From positions 1 through 64,000 of the forward strand of contig JAHDOI010000029.1 in assembly GCA_018434945.1 (NCBI GenBank): 64,000 nt of DNA, read 5' to 3'. The DNA is from Selenomonadales bacterium. GTDB lineage: Bacteria > Bacillota > Negativicutes > Sporomusales > UBA7701. The notes beneath the pieces were generated by a model. The model worked only from the letters and a program-made list of their open reading frames with translations, ran no database searches and was not told the DNA's origin. A program made the position numbers and the translations under genes. This document shows, piece after piece, positions 25,329-34,157 of this stretch (the first letter of the stretch is position 1; the number at the start of each line of letters is the position of its first letter).

Positions 25329-25449
25329 GCCGTTGATAAGACCCCATCTGCGGCGTTGCTCCTCAGAGCGCTTGCTAGCGTACGCAACCATGTACGCGTC
25401 GCGGCGCGCTCTTCCGGTGCGCCTTGCATCTGGGGCCTTCTGAACGGCC
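25328..25449. repeat. Palindromic interspersed repeat, copy B
   Basis: A 122-base element. Its left end GGCCGTTGATAAGACCCCA is mirrored by the complement of its right end, GGCCGTTCAGAAGGCCCCA, giving terminal inverted repeats of about 19 bases with three mismatches. It lies in the same orientation as copy A. Confidence 0.88.
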
Positions 25450-25488
25450 TAGTGCAATTAGGGAATTAGCGAGGAAGGGGGGATAACC

Positions 25489-27144
25489 ATGCTGCTGGGC
25501 ATCGATGTTGGTGGGACGTACACCGACGCGGTCGTGGTGGCCGGGGGCAAGGTGTTGTCACAGGCCAAGGCGCCGACCACCCACGACGACCTCCTGCACG
25601 GCATCCTGGGGGCTCTCGACCAGGTGCTCGCCGGGGTCGATCCCGCCGCAATAGGGCGGGTGGCCCTGTCCACCACCATTGTCACCAACGCCGTCGTCGA
25701 AGGGCGACTGGAAAAGGTGGGGCTTCTTCTTCTGCCCGGCCCCGGTATGGACATCAGTTCTCTCGTACCCGAGCGCCCCTGGCTGCTGTCGGGTTATATC
25801 GACCATCGCGGCCGTGAGACGTCGCCGCCCAAGGAGGCGGAGGTTGCGGCCGCCTGCCGCGACCTGGCGGATCGCGAGGTTTTCGCTGTCGCTGGCAAAT
25901 TCGCCATCCGCAACCCCCTCCATGAGCAGGCGGTTGCCGACTGGCTGCGCCGGCACACTGGACCCGCGCACATAACCCTAGGCTCGGCTGTCGCCGGTTC
26001 GCTCAATTTCTGGCGGCGGGCCAATTCGGCGTATTACAACGCCGCCGTCTGGCGCCACTTCGGCCGCTTCGCCCGCGCGGCGCAGGCGGCCGTGGCCGGC
26101 CGCGGCGTGACCGCGCCTGTCCACATCCTCAAGGCCGACGGCGGCACCATGCCGCTGGCGGCGGCCGGGTCAAGGCCGGTCGAGGCGGTATTCACCGGCC
26201 CGGCGGCCAGCGTGCTCGGCATCATGGCTCTTGCGGCGCCGCAGGGCGAAGCGGTTTCGCTCGACATCGGCGGCACGACGACCGACATCGCCCTGTGGCG
26301 GGACGGCGCACCGCTGTTCGCCGAACGGGGTGCCAAAATCGGCGATTATCCGACGGCTGTCCGCTCCTTCTGGCTGCGCTCTATCGGCGTGGGCGGCGAC
26401 AGCTGCGTCCGCCGGGAAGGCGGTCGCCTGACCGTAGGGCCCGAACGACGGGGCCCGGCGATGGCGCTGGGCGGCCCTGTCCCCACCGTGTCCGACGCGA
26501 TGATCGTCGCCGGTGCGGCCGATTTCGGCGACAAGGGCAAGGCCATTGAGGCCATGCGTATTACGGCCGCCGGCGGCGAAAGCGTGCAGGACGCGGCGCG
26601 GGCCGTGCTGGCGGTGGCTGCCGACGCCATATATACCGCCATCGGAAAAATGATCGACGAACGGGCGGCCGAGCCCGTCTACCGGGTGGAAGACGCCGTC
26701 CGCGACCGTCGACCCCAGCCCGCCGTTCTCGTCGGGGTAGGCGGCGCGTCCGCCGGTCTCGCGCCCCTGGTGGCTGAGCGCCTCGGCGTCCGCTGCAGCG
26801 TGCCCGCAGGCGCGATGGTGGCCAATGCGGTCGGTGCCGCTGCGGCCCGGCCGACGATCGAGGTGACCCTCCGCGCCGACACCGCCCAGGGCTACTACAC
26901 TGTCGCCGAGCTCGGCCTACGAGCCACCCTGCCTTCCCGCCGCTTTTCCCTTGCCGACGCGCGGGACCTGGCGTCCAGCCACCTGGCCGAACGCGCCGCC
27001 GCCGCCGGCATCCCGGTGGTGGACGTCGAATCGGTCTATGACGAGGAATTTAACCTGGTACGCGGATTCAGCACAACCGGCAAGATCATCGCCTGCCGGC
27101 TGCAGATAAAACCTGGCGTCTTCACCACCCAGGAGGGAGCGTGA
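25489..27144 (+). CDS. Hydantoinase/oxoprolinase family protein (HyuA-like)
   Basis: A 551-residue protein of the N-methylhydantoinase A/oxoprolinase family, ASKHA fold. It has GIDVGGTYTDAVVV at the N-terminus, STTIVTNAVVEG, SLDIGGTTTDIALW (phosphate loop) and GVGGASAGLAP near the C-terminus. Members use ATP to open a cyclic amide, or act as paralogues of unknown function. No HyuB partner is visible. Start ATG 25489 has GGGGGA upstream. Its stop overlaps the start of the next gene (TGATG). Confidence 0.85.
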   Translation: MLLGIDVGGTYTDAVVVAGGKVLSQAKAPTTHDDLLHGILGALDQVLAGVDPAAIGRVALSTTIVTNAVVEGRLEKVGLLLLPGPGMDISSLVPERPWLLSGYIDHRGRETSPPKEAEVAAACRDLADREVFAVAGKFAIRNPLHEQAVADWLRRHTGPAHITLGSAVAGSLNFWRRANSAYYNAAVWRHFGRFARAAQAAVAGRGVTAPVHILKADGGTMPLAAAGSRPVEAVFTGPAASVLGIMALAAPQGEAVSLDIGGTTTDIALWRDGAPLFAERGAKIGDYPTAVRSFWLRSIGVGGDSCVRREGGRLTVGPERRGPAMALGGPVPTVSDAMIVAGAADFGDKGKAIEAMRITAAGGESVQDAARAVLAVAADAIYTAIGKMIDERAAEPVYRVEDAVRDRRPQPAVLVGVGGASAGLAPLVAERLGVRCSVPAGAMVANAVGAAAARPTIEVTLRADTAQGYYTVAELGLRATLPSRRFSLADARDLASSHLAERAAAAGIPVVDVESVYDEEFNLVRGFSTTGKIIACRLQIKPGVFTTQEGA

Positions 27145-28466
27145 TGGCCGTCAAACCGTTCGGTCTTGTCTTCTTTCCGGCGTTCGACTGGGCCCTGACG
27201 CCGACCCACCCCGAGAGGGAGGAACGGCTGCTCTACACCCGCGACCAGATCGTCGAGGAGGGGCTGCTCGACATCCCCGGCATCCGCGAATACAAACCCC
27301 GTCTGGCGACCCTCCGCGACGCCGACCGGGTCCACATCGGCGTGCCCGATATCGCCTCGCATATCACCGACGCACACCTGGTATCGGCCGGCGGGGCGAT
27401 AACCGCCGCCGAGGCGGTGATAAAAGGCGAGGTTGCGCGGGCGTTCGCCCTCGTGCGTCCGCCCGGACACCACGCCATGCGGGTCGTCCACGGCACGCGG
27501 GGCTTCTGCACCATCAACATCGAAGCGGTGATGGCCGAGCACCTGCGTCGCCACCACGGCGTGCGGCGGGTGGCGATCGTCGATACCGACGTCCACCACG
27601 GCGACGGCACCCAGGACATCTTCTACCACGACCCCGACACGCTGTTCATCTCCTTTCATCAGGACGGCCGCACCCTCTACCCCGGCAGCGGGTTCACCGA
27701 CGAAGCCGGCAGTCCGCGCGCCTACGGCACCACTCTCAACCTGCCCCTGCCGCCGGGTACCACCGACGAGGGACTCCACTACGTGCTCGACAACCTGATA
27801 ATCCCGGTGCTGGAAGATTTCCGCCCCGATATCGTTATCAATTCCGCCGGCCAGGACAACCATTACAGCGACCCGCTGGCCAACATGGCCATCACCGCCC
27901 AGGGCTACGCCTCGCTGGCCGCCAAACTTAAGGCCGATATCGCCGTTCTCGAAGGCGGCTACTCGATCGAGGACGCGCTGCCCTACGTCAACACCGGCAT
28001 CATCCTCGCCATGGCCGGCCTCGATTACAGCCGGGTGGTCGAGCCCGACATCGCTGCCGCACCGCACGGCCTCACGGACGGCGCCCGGGCTTACCTCAGG
28101 GAGTTGGTCGCCAGGCAGTCCGCCCTGTGGCGGGACCGCGAACAGCTCGGCACCGTTGCTGCCGCCAAGGCGGGCGACTTCTGGACGCGCCGCCGGGGTA
28201 TCTACTATGACGACAGCGGCATCAGCGAACAGCAGGTCGAAAAACTGCGCATCTGCCCCCGCTGCCATGGTTACCTCACCGTCGCGAGCGAAGCGGAGGG
28301 ACACCACTGCGGCTACCAGTCGGCCTTCGCCGCCGTCGTGCCGCGCGAACCCTGCCCGGCGTGCCGGCAGGGCGCCAAGGATGCGGTGCTGGCAGCCAAA
28401 CGCCAGGGAAAATATCAGCATTATATCATCCAGGACAAAGAAAACGACTTGTTGGAGCGGGTCTGA
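27144..28466 (+). CDS. Histone deacetylase family amidohydrolase with C-terminal Cys-rich tail
   Basis: A 440-residue protein of the HDAC/AcuC/acetylpolyamine amidohydrolase superfamily. Catalytic elements are RPPGHHAMR (His pair), [13 protein letters not shown] (zinc ligands) and [11 protein letters not shown]. After the catalytic domain (about residues 1-340) comes a tail with CPRC, HHCGY and CPAC, probably a small zinc-binding unit not usual in AcuC. ATG 27144 overlaps the hydantoinase-like stop, seven bases from AGGAGGG. Substrate unknown; an acetylated amine or amide is likely. Confidence 0.87.
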   Translation: MAVKPFGLVFFPAFDWALTPTHPEREERLLYTRDQIVEEGLLDIPGIREYKPRLATLRDADRVHIGVPDIASHITDAHLVSAGGAITAAEAVIKGEVARAFALVRPPGHHAMRVVHGTRGFCTINIEAVMAEHLRRHHGVRRVAIVDTDVHHGDGTQDIFYHDPDTLFISFHQDGRTLYPGSGFTDEAGSPRAYGTTLNLPLPPGTTDEGLHYVLDNLIIPVLEDFRPDIVINSAGQDNHYSDPLANMAITAQGYASLAAKLKADIAVLEGGYSIEDALPYVNTGIILAMAGLDYSRVVEPDIAAAPHGLTDGARAYLRELVARQSALWRDREQLGTVAAAKAGDFWTRRRGIYYDDSGISEQQVEKLRICPRCHGYLTVASEAEGHHCGYQSAFAAVVPREPCPACRQGAKDAVLAAKRQGKYQHYIIQDKENDLLERV

Positions 28467-28483
28467 CCCGCGGGGAGGCAAAT

Positions 28484-29221
28484 ATGACAAGATGCGACGG
28501 CCGCCAGGCCCTTGATCTTCGCCGGGTGAAAATCGTCCGCAACTATCTGAAATACGCCGAGGGCTCGGTGCTGGTAGAGTTCGGCGACACTAAGGTTATC
28601 TGCGCCGCCAGTGTCGAAGAGAGGGTGCCGCCCTTCCTTAAGGGAACGGGTGAAGGATGGGTGACGGCCGAATACTCGCTCCTGCCGCGCTCCACCCAGG
28701 TCCGCAACATCCGCGAGGTGGCCAAAGGCAAACCCAGCGGCCGCACCCACGAGATTCAGCGGCTCATCGGCAGGGCTCTGCGCAGCGTCACCGACCTCAA
28801 AGCCCTCGGAGAACGTTCCGTGACCATCGACTGTGATGTCGTCCAGGCCGACGGCGGCACGCGCACCACCTCGATCACCGGCGCATACGTGGCGCTTGTC
28901 GACGCCGTGAACACATTCTACGCCCCTGAAAAACCCTTTCCGGTGATCGACTTTCTCGCGGCCGTCAGCGTCGGCGTCGTCGACGGCGAAGTGCTGCTCG
29001 ACCTGTGCTATGAGGAAGATTCCCGGGCGTATGTCGACCTAAACCTCGTCATGACCGGCGAGGGCCATTTCGTGGAGGTGCAGGGCACCGGCGAGAAGGC
29101 GCCCTTCAGCAAGGAGCAGCTCAAACAAATGCTGACCGCCGGCGAAAAAGGCGTCACCGAACTCATCGATTACCAGAAAGACGTGCTGGGTCAACTGGCC
29201 TGGAGGATTGGGCGGGCATGA
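28484..29221 (+). CDS. rph: Ribonuclease PH
   Basis: Phosphate-dependent 3'-5' exonuclease that trims tRNA 3' ends. The 245 residues include [27 protein letters not shown], the RSTQVRN and [15 protein letters not shown] active-site arginines, and [16 protein letters not shown] 28484 has GGGGAGG upstream. Its stop overlaps the next start (ATGA). rph-rdgB-phosphodiesterase is the conserved Firmicute order. Confidence 0.96.
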   Translation: MTRCDGRQALDLRRVKIVRNYLKYAEGSVLVEFGDTKVICAASVEERVPPFLKGTGEGWVTAEYSLLPRSTQVRNIREVAKGKPSGRTHEIQRLIGRALRSVTDLKALGERSVTIDCDVVQADGGTRTTSITGAYVALVDAVNTFYAPEKPFPVIDFLAAVSVGVVDGEVLLDLCYEEDSRAYVDLNLVMTGEGHFVEVQGTGEKAPFSKEQLKQMLTAGEKGVTELIDYQKDVLGQLAWRIGRA

Positions 29222-29829
29222 CGGCGTTAGTAGTGGCTACCCGCAACAAGGGCAAGGTAACGGAAATAGCCGCCGTCCTCGCCGCCCTGCCTGTCGAGGT
29301 AATGTCCCTCGACGGGTTCCCCGGCGTGCCCGAGGCGGAGGAAAGCGGCGACACCTTTGCCGCCAACGCCATCCTCAAGGCCACCCACTACGCCCTTCAT
29401 ACCGGTTTGCCGTGTCTGGCCGACGATTCCGGGCTGGAGGTCGACGCTTTAGGCGGGGCGCCTGGCGTATATTCCGCCCGTTACGCCGGCCCGGAAGCCA
29501 GCGACGCCGATTGCAACGCCAAACTGCTGGCCGAGCTCGAAGGCGTGCCCGACGACCGGCGAACCGCCCGCTTCCGCTGCGTTCTGGCCTATGTCGACCC
29601 GGACGGGACACTGCTGACAGCCGAAGGCACCTGCGAAGGGATTATCCTCAGAGAGCCGCGGGGTTCGGGCGGCTTCGGCTACGATCCCCTCTTTCACATG
29701 CCGGGAGCGGAAAAGACGCTGGCCGAAATGACGGTGGCGGACAAGAACGCCGTCAGCCACCGCGGCCAGGCGCTCCGCAACATGGCGACTACGCTGGCGA
29801 GGTTCTACCATGAGAATAGGCGTGCTTAG
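29218..29829 (+). CDS. rdgB: XTP/dITP diphosphatase
   Basis: Hydrolyses non-canonical purine nucleotides such as dITP and XTP to keep them out of DNA. The 203-aa HAM1-type protein shows [50 protein letters not shown] and VSHRGQAL. It overlaps rph upstream and the phosphodiesterase gene downstream by 20 bases. Confidence 0.95.
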   Translation: MTALVVATRNKGKVTEIAAVLAALPVEVMSLDGFPGVPEAEESGDTFAANAILKATHYALHTGLPCLADDSGLEVDALGGAPGVYSARYAGPEASDADCNAKLLAELEGVPDDRRTARFRCVLAYVDPDGTLLTAEGTCEGIILREPRGSGGFGYDPLFHMPGAEKTLAEMTVADKNAVSHRGQALRNMATTLARFYHENRRA

Positions 29830-30283
29830 CGACAGCCATGGTTCGCAGTCGGCGATCGCGCGGGCCGTGGCGGCGGCCGGACCGGTGTCTATGTGGCTGC
29901 ATGCCGGCGACTACAGCCGGGACGCACGCCTCCTCGCCGCCCTCACCGGCCTGCCGGTGACAACGGTCGCCGGCAACTGCGACGGCGTAACGGACGCAAA
30001 AATAGACGAATTCATCGCGGCCGGCGGCCGGAAAATCTGGCTTACCCACGGCCACCGCTACCAGGCCAAGGAGCGGAGCGGCGAACTCTTATGGTGGGGG
30101 CGCCAGTACGGTGTCGACGTCGTCGTATACGGACACTCCCACGTTCCCGACGTCAGCCGGCACGACGGCGTGCTGCTCTTCAATCCCGGCGGCGCCGTTC
30201 ACCCCCGTGGCGGCCACCCGCCCAGCTGCGGCGTGCTCACCATCGACAGGGACAAAGTCGCGGCCGAGATAATAGAGATTTAG
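29810..30283 (+). CDS. YfcE/MJ0936-type metallophosphodiesterase
   Basis: A 157-residue calcineurin-like phosphoesterase. Metal-ligand motifs are visible: SDSHG, HAGD, AGNCDG, THGHRY and YGHSHVP. ATG 29810 lies inside the end of rdgB with GAGG upstream. It corresponds in position to B. subtilis ysnB. The physiological substrate is not known. Confidence 0.9.
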   Translation: MRIGVLSDSHGSQSAIARAVAAAGPVSMWLHAGDYSRDARLLAALTGLPVTTVAGNCDGVTDAKIDEFIAAGGRKIWLTHGHRYQAKERSGELLWWGRQYGVDVVVYGHSHVPDVSRHDGVLLFNPGGAVHPRGGHPPSCGVLTIDRDKVAAEIIEI

Positions 30284-30342
30284 AGATGCGATTTCGTGAT
30301 CGCCGCTAGGGCGGCGGATCGCGATTATGGGACGGAGAAACA

Positions 30343-31653
30343 ATGTCAGTGGAATTGCTCAGGATTGTGAGACGGGAGTATAAATCCATCCTGGTAGTCG
30401 TCCTGTTGGTTGGACTGGCCGGCCTCGCCTACATATACCCCTTCCATACCCATTTCCGCTTCACGGTCAGCGTAGCCGTCCTGGCGACGCTGCTTCTCTA
30501 TTTCCCGCGCCTGCCCATCTTTACGACTGCCGTCCTCTCCGGTATAGCGATCGCCGTCGGCCGCAGCACCGTCCAGCTCACCTTCGACCCGGTCGGATTC
30601 ATCGACGTCGTCATGATAAACTCGCCGGCGATCATCTACTACATCTCCTATGGGGCCTGCTTCCAGGCCCTTGGCATCCGCCGGATGGTGGACAACCTGC
30701 CCGCCCTTGTCCTTCTGCTCAGTGTCAGCGACGTTTTCAGCAACCTCGTCGAACTTCTTGCCCGCGGCGACCCCCTCAAGGGCAACCCGGAAACCGTTTT
30801 CTCCAGCCTGGTGGGGGTGGCGGTGCTGCGCGCCGTCCTTGCCGTCGGTGCCTACTACGCGCTCCGTCGTTACCAGACATTCGTCCTGGCCGAGGAACAG
30901 GTGGCCCGCTACACCGAGCTGACCGTCATGATCGCCCAACTAAAAGCCGAACTCTATTATCTGAAGAAATCCTCCCAGGATATCGAACAGGTCATGGAAG
31001 ACAGCTACTGGCTGTATAAACGGCTTTACGCCCGCGACAGCACCGACCAGGATGCCGCCCAGGCACTGGCGGTCGCCCGCAACATCCATGAAGTGAAAAA
31101 AGATTACTCCCGCGTGGTGACAGGCATCGAGAACATTCTCCACCCCTCATCCACCCTCCATGGGCTCAGCCTTGCGGAGATATTCTTCATCATCGAACAG
31201 AACACCAGGCGTTACCTGGCCGGCATCGACAAGAACATCACCATCTCGTTCGCGCACGAGGTCGATTTCGTAACCGACAAGCACTACGCCATCGTATCAA
31301 TCCTCGACGACCTGATAATCAATGCCATCGAGGCCTGCGGCGACACAGGCATGATACGGGTGACCGAGAAGGCGTCGGCAGGGGAAATCGTCTTCACCGT
31401 TGAAGATAACGGATGCGGTATCAAGGCAGAGGATTTCGACCTGCTGTTCGAGGTGGGCTATTCGACCAAGTTCTGCCCCGCTACCGGCAAAATGTCCACC
31501 GGGCTCGGGCTGTCCCACGTGAAAAATCTTACCGAAATGCTTGCTGGGACGGTGACAGTCGAGTCGGGCATCGGCCGCCTTACTAAGTTTACGGTGACGC
31601 TGCCCCTGCGAAGTATAGCGCGGTCCGGCGAATGGACGGGAGGAGGAGACTGA
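30343..31653 (+). CDS. Membrane sensor histidine kinase (GlnK/YcbA-like)
   Basis: A 436-residue kinase. Several N-terminal membrane helices (about residues 15-190) act as the sensor region, followed by a helical linker, a probable phospho-acceptor His249 in NIHEVKKDY, and an ATPase domain with NAIEAC (N box), VEDNGCGI and GLGLSHVKNL. Its response regulator gene overlaps it by one base. The H-box form and partner type recall B. subtilis GlnK-GlnL, which senses glutamine; by sequence alone the ligand is uncertain. Confidence 0.88.
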   Translation: MSVELLRIVRREYKSILVVVLLVGLAGLAYIYPFHTHFRFTVSVAVLATLLLYFPRLPIFTTAVLSGIAIAVGRSTVQLTFDPVGFIDVVMINSPAIIYYISYGACFQALGIRRMVDNLPALVLLLSVSDVFSNLVELLARGDPLKGNPETVFSSLVGVAVLRAVLAVGAYYALRRYQTFVLAEEQVARYTELTVMIAQLKAELYYLKKSSQDIEQVMEDSYWLYKRLYARDSTDQDAAQALAVARNIHEVKKDYSRVVTGIENILHPSSTLHGLSLAEIFFIIEQNTRRYLAGIDKNITISFAHEVDFVTDKHYAIVSILDDLIINAIEACGDTGMIRVTEKASAGEIVFTVEDNGCGIKAEDFDLLFEVGYSTKFCPATGKMSTGLGLSHVKNLTEMLAGTVTVESGIGRLTKFTVTLPLRSIARSGEWTGGGD

Positions 31654-32534
31654 TGTCGTTGAGGTTTGTTGTCGTCGACGATGATGTCAGTATACGCAAA
31701 ATAATCCGCAACATCATCGAGCAAAATGACCTGGGGACGGTTGTCGCCGAAAGCGCCGAGGGGATTGCGGCCGAGAAGCTCATCGCCGAATACCTGCCTG
31801 ACATCGCCGTGATCGATCTGCCGCTGCCCGGGCAGGATGGGGTCGAGCTTATCCGTAAACTTAAGGATCAGGGGCTTACCGCATCGTTCATCATGATTTC
31901 CGAATCGCGCAGCCAGCCGATGATAACCCAGGCCTACCAACACGGCATCGAGTTCTATATACATAAGCCGGTCAACGTATCAGAGATTATCACCGTCATC
32001 AACAAGGTCAGGGAGAGCCGCGAATTAAAAAAAGCAATGTCCCTCATCTCGCAGACCACAGCCCTCTATGCGGCTCCTGCCGCCGGGACGGCCGCGCCGC
32101 CTGTCGAGCGCCGGCCCCCGAAAAGCGTACTCTACAAAGTATTCTCCGACCTCGGCATCCTGGGCGAAGCAGGGGCGAAGAGCATCTACCAGATGGCGAA
32201 GCTCCTCGCCGACAGCGGACGCCTGGCCGGCGATTTGCCCTATCAGCTCAACGAAATCTACCAGCAGATGGCCCAGGACGCCGGACAGGACACCAAAACC
32301 ATCGAGCAGCGGGTGAGGCGGGCAATCGCCAAGGCGCTTCAGAACCTGGCCAACATCGGTATTGAGGATTATCACAACGACCGCTTCCAGACATACAGCA
32401 CCGCCCTGTTCGACTTCAGCGAGGTGCGCCAGGAGATGAACTTCGTCCAGGAGAAAAGCCCCTACCACGGCAAGATAAACGTGAAAAAGTTCGTCGAAGG
32501 CCTCGTTTTCCTAGCGTCAAGCGAGCGTTCCTGA
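31653..32534 (+). CDS. Response regulator with YcbB-type DNA-binding domain (GlnL-like)
   Basis: A 293-residue regulator. The receiver domain (about residues 1-122) has Asp55 as phosphorylation site (AVIDLPLP), with acidic pocket VVDDD and Lys in IHKPVN. The C-terminal YcbB domain (about 155-290) includes KSVLYKVFSDLGILGEAGAKSIY and a helical DNA-binding region. ATG 31653 follows GGAGGAGG and overlaps the kinase stop. No glutaminase or transporter target is adjacent. Confidence 0.88.
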   Translation: MSLRFVVVDDDVSIRKIIRNIIEQNDLGTVVAESAEGIAAEKLIAEYLPDIAVIDLPLPGQDGVELIRKLKDQGLTASFIMISESRSQPMITQAYQHGIEFYIHKPVNVSEIITVINKVRESRELKKAMSLISQTTALYAAPAAGTAAPPVERRPPKSVLYKVFSDLGILGEAGAKSIYQMAKLLADSGRLAGDLPYQLNEIYQQMAQDAGQDTKTIEQRVRRAIAKALQNLANIGIEDYHNDRFQTYSTALFDFSEVRQEMNFVQEKSPYHGKINVKKFVEGLVFLASSERS

Positions 32535-32545
32535 AATAAGGCAAC

Positions 32546-32584
32546 AAAAAAGCGACCTGCGCTTAACGCGCGGTCGCTTTTTGT
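32546..32584. terminator. Bidirectional terminator
   Basis: AAAAAGCGACC pairs with GGTCGCTTTTT around a secondary small stem, between the convergent response regulator and GntR genes. Confidence 0.8.
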
Positions 32585-32593
32585 GTTTAAAGC

Positions 32594-33292
32594 CTACTCG
32601 CCGGCTTTGCGGCGTTCCTGATTCTTTTCGCTCATATGCAGCAGCAGCGTCTGTTCGGCGTTGTCGATGTGTTTGCGGGCCAGTTGCTGGGCTAGGGCCG
32701 GGTTGCGCCTGGCCAGCGCCTCGACGATGCGGCGGTGTTCCTCCAGCGAACGCTTCGCTCGCCCCGGGTATCCGTAGGAGATGGTCCGGAAGACGGTCAA
32801 TTTTTCCCGCAGATTGCTGATGATGGCGGCCAGCGTTTTATTGTTGGTGGCGCCATACAGGATATCGTGGAAACGACAGTCGGCCTCGACGATTTTCGCG
32901 GTGTCGCCCTTTTCTATGTATTCGCCGATCTCTACCAGCATTCTTTCCAAATGCTCAAGGTCGTCCTCGCCGATCCGTTCGGCCGCCAGGCCGGCTGCGA
33001 GCACCTCGAGGGCGGAGCGGATCTCGAACACCTCGTTGATGTCGCGGATGGAAATATCGGCGACATAGGTGCCGCGGCGGGGCGCCATGACGACGAACCC
33101 TTCCTGCTCAAGCTTGCGGATCGCCTCGCGGACCGGGGTGCGGCTGACCCGGAGCTGCTCGGCCAACTGGTTCTCCATGAGGCGCTCCCCGGGCTGCAGC
33201 AGGCCGCTGGTGATAGCGTTGCGCAGTACGTCGAATACGACTTCGCGGAGCGGTTTGTAATTATCGAGATGGATTGGCGACATGCTGCCCAT
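32594..33292 (-). CDS. GntR family transcriptional regulator, FadR/FCD subfamily
   Basis: A 232-residue repressor. The winged helix (about residues 10-75) contains LAEQLRVSRTPVREAIRKLEQEGFV, the GntR recognition helix, followed by an FCD helical ligand domain (EIRSALE, CRFHDILYGATNN with metal-ligand-type D/H, EHRRIVEAL). ATG 33292 has GGAGG seven bases upstream. FCD members usually bind organic acids. A FadR/PdhR-type half-site pair lies about 200 bases upstream at 33493. Confidence 0.9.
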   Translation of the reverse strand: MGSMSPIHLDNYKPLREVVFDVLRNAITSGLLQPGERLMENQLAEQLRVSRTPVREAIRKLEQEGFVVMAPRRGTYVADISIRDINEVFEIRSALEVLAAGLAAERIGEDDLEHLERMLVEIGEYIEKGDTAKIVEADCRFHDILYGATNNKTLAAIISNLREKLTVFRTISYGYPGRAKRSLEEHRRIVEALARRNPALAQQLARKHIDNAEQTLLLHMSEKNQERRKAGE

Positions 33293-33492
33293 GGGTTTAT
33301 TCCTCCTCGGATCGTACGTGCCGGCTTAATCGCAAATTTCTACAGAAAAATATACAGATATAAAATATCACAGTTTTTCGCCTGCGGTCAACATTTTTGC
33401 CGAGTTGGCGGTTTTTGCAACCGGAAATCGCTTTTGAGACAAGCGAAAGTTATAAAAACTAGAAGAATTATAAATATTAGAACAACGGTATG

Positions 33493-33509
33493 TTGGTCAG
33501 ACCGACCAG
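33493..33509. promoter_or_regulatory. Dyad operator, candidate GntR/FCD site or sigma-54 activator site
   Basis: TTGGTCAGACCGACCAG contains GGTC-A-GACC and TGGTC-N5-GACCA. It resembles TTGGTNNNACCAA-type operators of FCD regulators with one mismatch. It also sits about 120 bases upstream of the sigma-54 promoter, a usual activator position. The remainder of 33293-33629 is AT-rich with no gene seen. Confidence 0.45.
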
Positions 33510-33629
33510 CAGGCGACCCCCTGGCGCCGGCGGTTGCCCGCAGGCTTGTCACACGGCGGCTTCTATTTTTTATAACTGCGGTCGCGGTAAGGTTCGCCCC
33601 AAAGCCTGCAAACACTGAAAAAGTCTTGC

Positions 33630-33645
33630 TGGCACGCTTTTTGCA
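33630..33645 (+). promoter_or_regulatory. Sigma-54 (RpoN) -24/-12 promoter
   Basis: TGGCACG, four bases, then TTGCA, an essentially perfect match to the TGGCACG-N4-TTGCW consensus with the GG and GC dinucleotides 12 bases apart. The 63-residue protein gene starts 43 bases further on. Confidence 0.85.
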
Positions 33646-33687
33646 ATATACTGCTGCGAGTTGATTAATGTGGGGAGGGTTTATAGA

Positions 33688-33879
33688 ATGAAGAAAACCC
33701 ATTGGTGTGAGCATCTCGAGAAAGCATCCAAGTATACTACGGTAGGATATGATTTCAACGACCGCAGGATGACGCTGAGGGTCCAGACGTGGCTGTGTCC
33801 CGAATGCGGGGTTTACGGCGCCCACAGCGAGATAATCGATACGCCGCCCGGTGGACGCGACCCGGCCGAAAGGGAGTAA
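33688..33879 (+). CDS. Hypothetical Cys/His-containing small protein, 63 aa, sigma-54 controlled
   Basis: Not recognised. Possible metal ligands are Cys7 and His9 in HWCEH and Cys37/Cys40 in LCPECG, consistent with one zinc or Fe-S site. Between them is a beta-prone stretch (YTTVGYDFNDRRMTLRVQTW). ATG 33688 has GGGGAGG eight bases upstream; a TTG at 33661 is in frame but precedes the ribosome site. A perfect sigma-54 promoter upstream and a terminator downstream make it a monocistronic unit, next to a sigma-54 activator gene that may control it. Confidence 0.75.
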   Translation: MKKTHWCEHLEKASKYTTVGYDFNDRRMTLRVQTWLCPECGVYGAHSEIIDTPPGGRDPAERE

Positions 33880-33893
33880 ACGGCAAATCATCC

Positions 33894-33924
33894 ACCTCGC
33901 CAACGCAGGTTGGTGAGGTTTTTT
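33894..33924 (+). terminator. Terminator of the sigma-54 micro-operon
   Basis: ACCTCGCCAAC pairs over 11 bp (one G-U) with GTTGGTGAGGT and is followed by a six-base T run. Confidence 0.85.
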
Positions 33925-34095
33925 ACCGCCGGAAACATCGTTTCCCCGTAACGGATATAAGCGGCATTCCAGGCCGTTATTCCTGCCCGGGGAGATGCCG
34001 CTGACGACATCGCTGACCTAGCTCAACCGCGAGGCCAGCGTTTTGCTTTCAGTCGCCTCCCCGGCGGCTGGGGGCACGTTCCAAAAAGAACTTTG

Positions 34096-34124
34096 TTGTC
34101 ACCGGGTGTAAGGTAAAATATAAT
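34096..34124 (+). promoter_or_regulatory. Sigma-70-type promoter of the sigma-54 activator gene
   Basis: TTGTCA (34096-34101) and TATAAT (34119-34124) with a 17-base spacer, in the otherwise featureless 33925-34157 interval. Confidence 0.65.
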
Positions 34125-34157
34125 GATTTATAATAATTAGAACGCAGGAGCTGTGAT

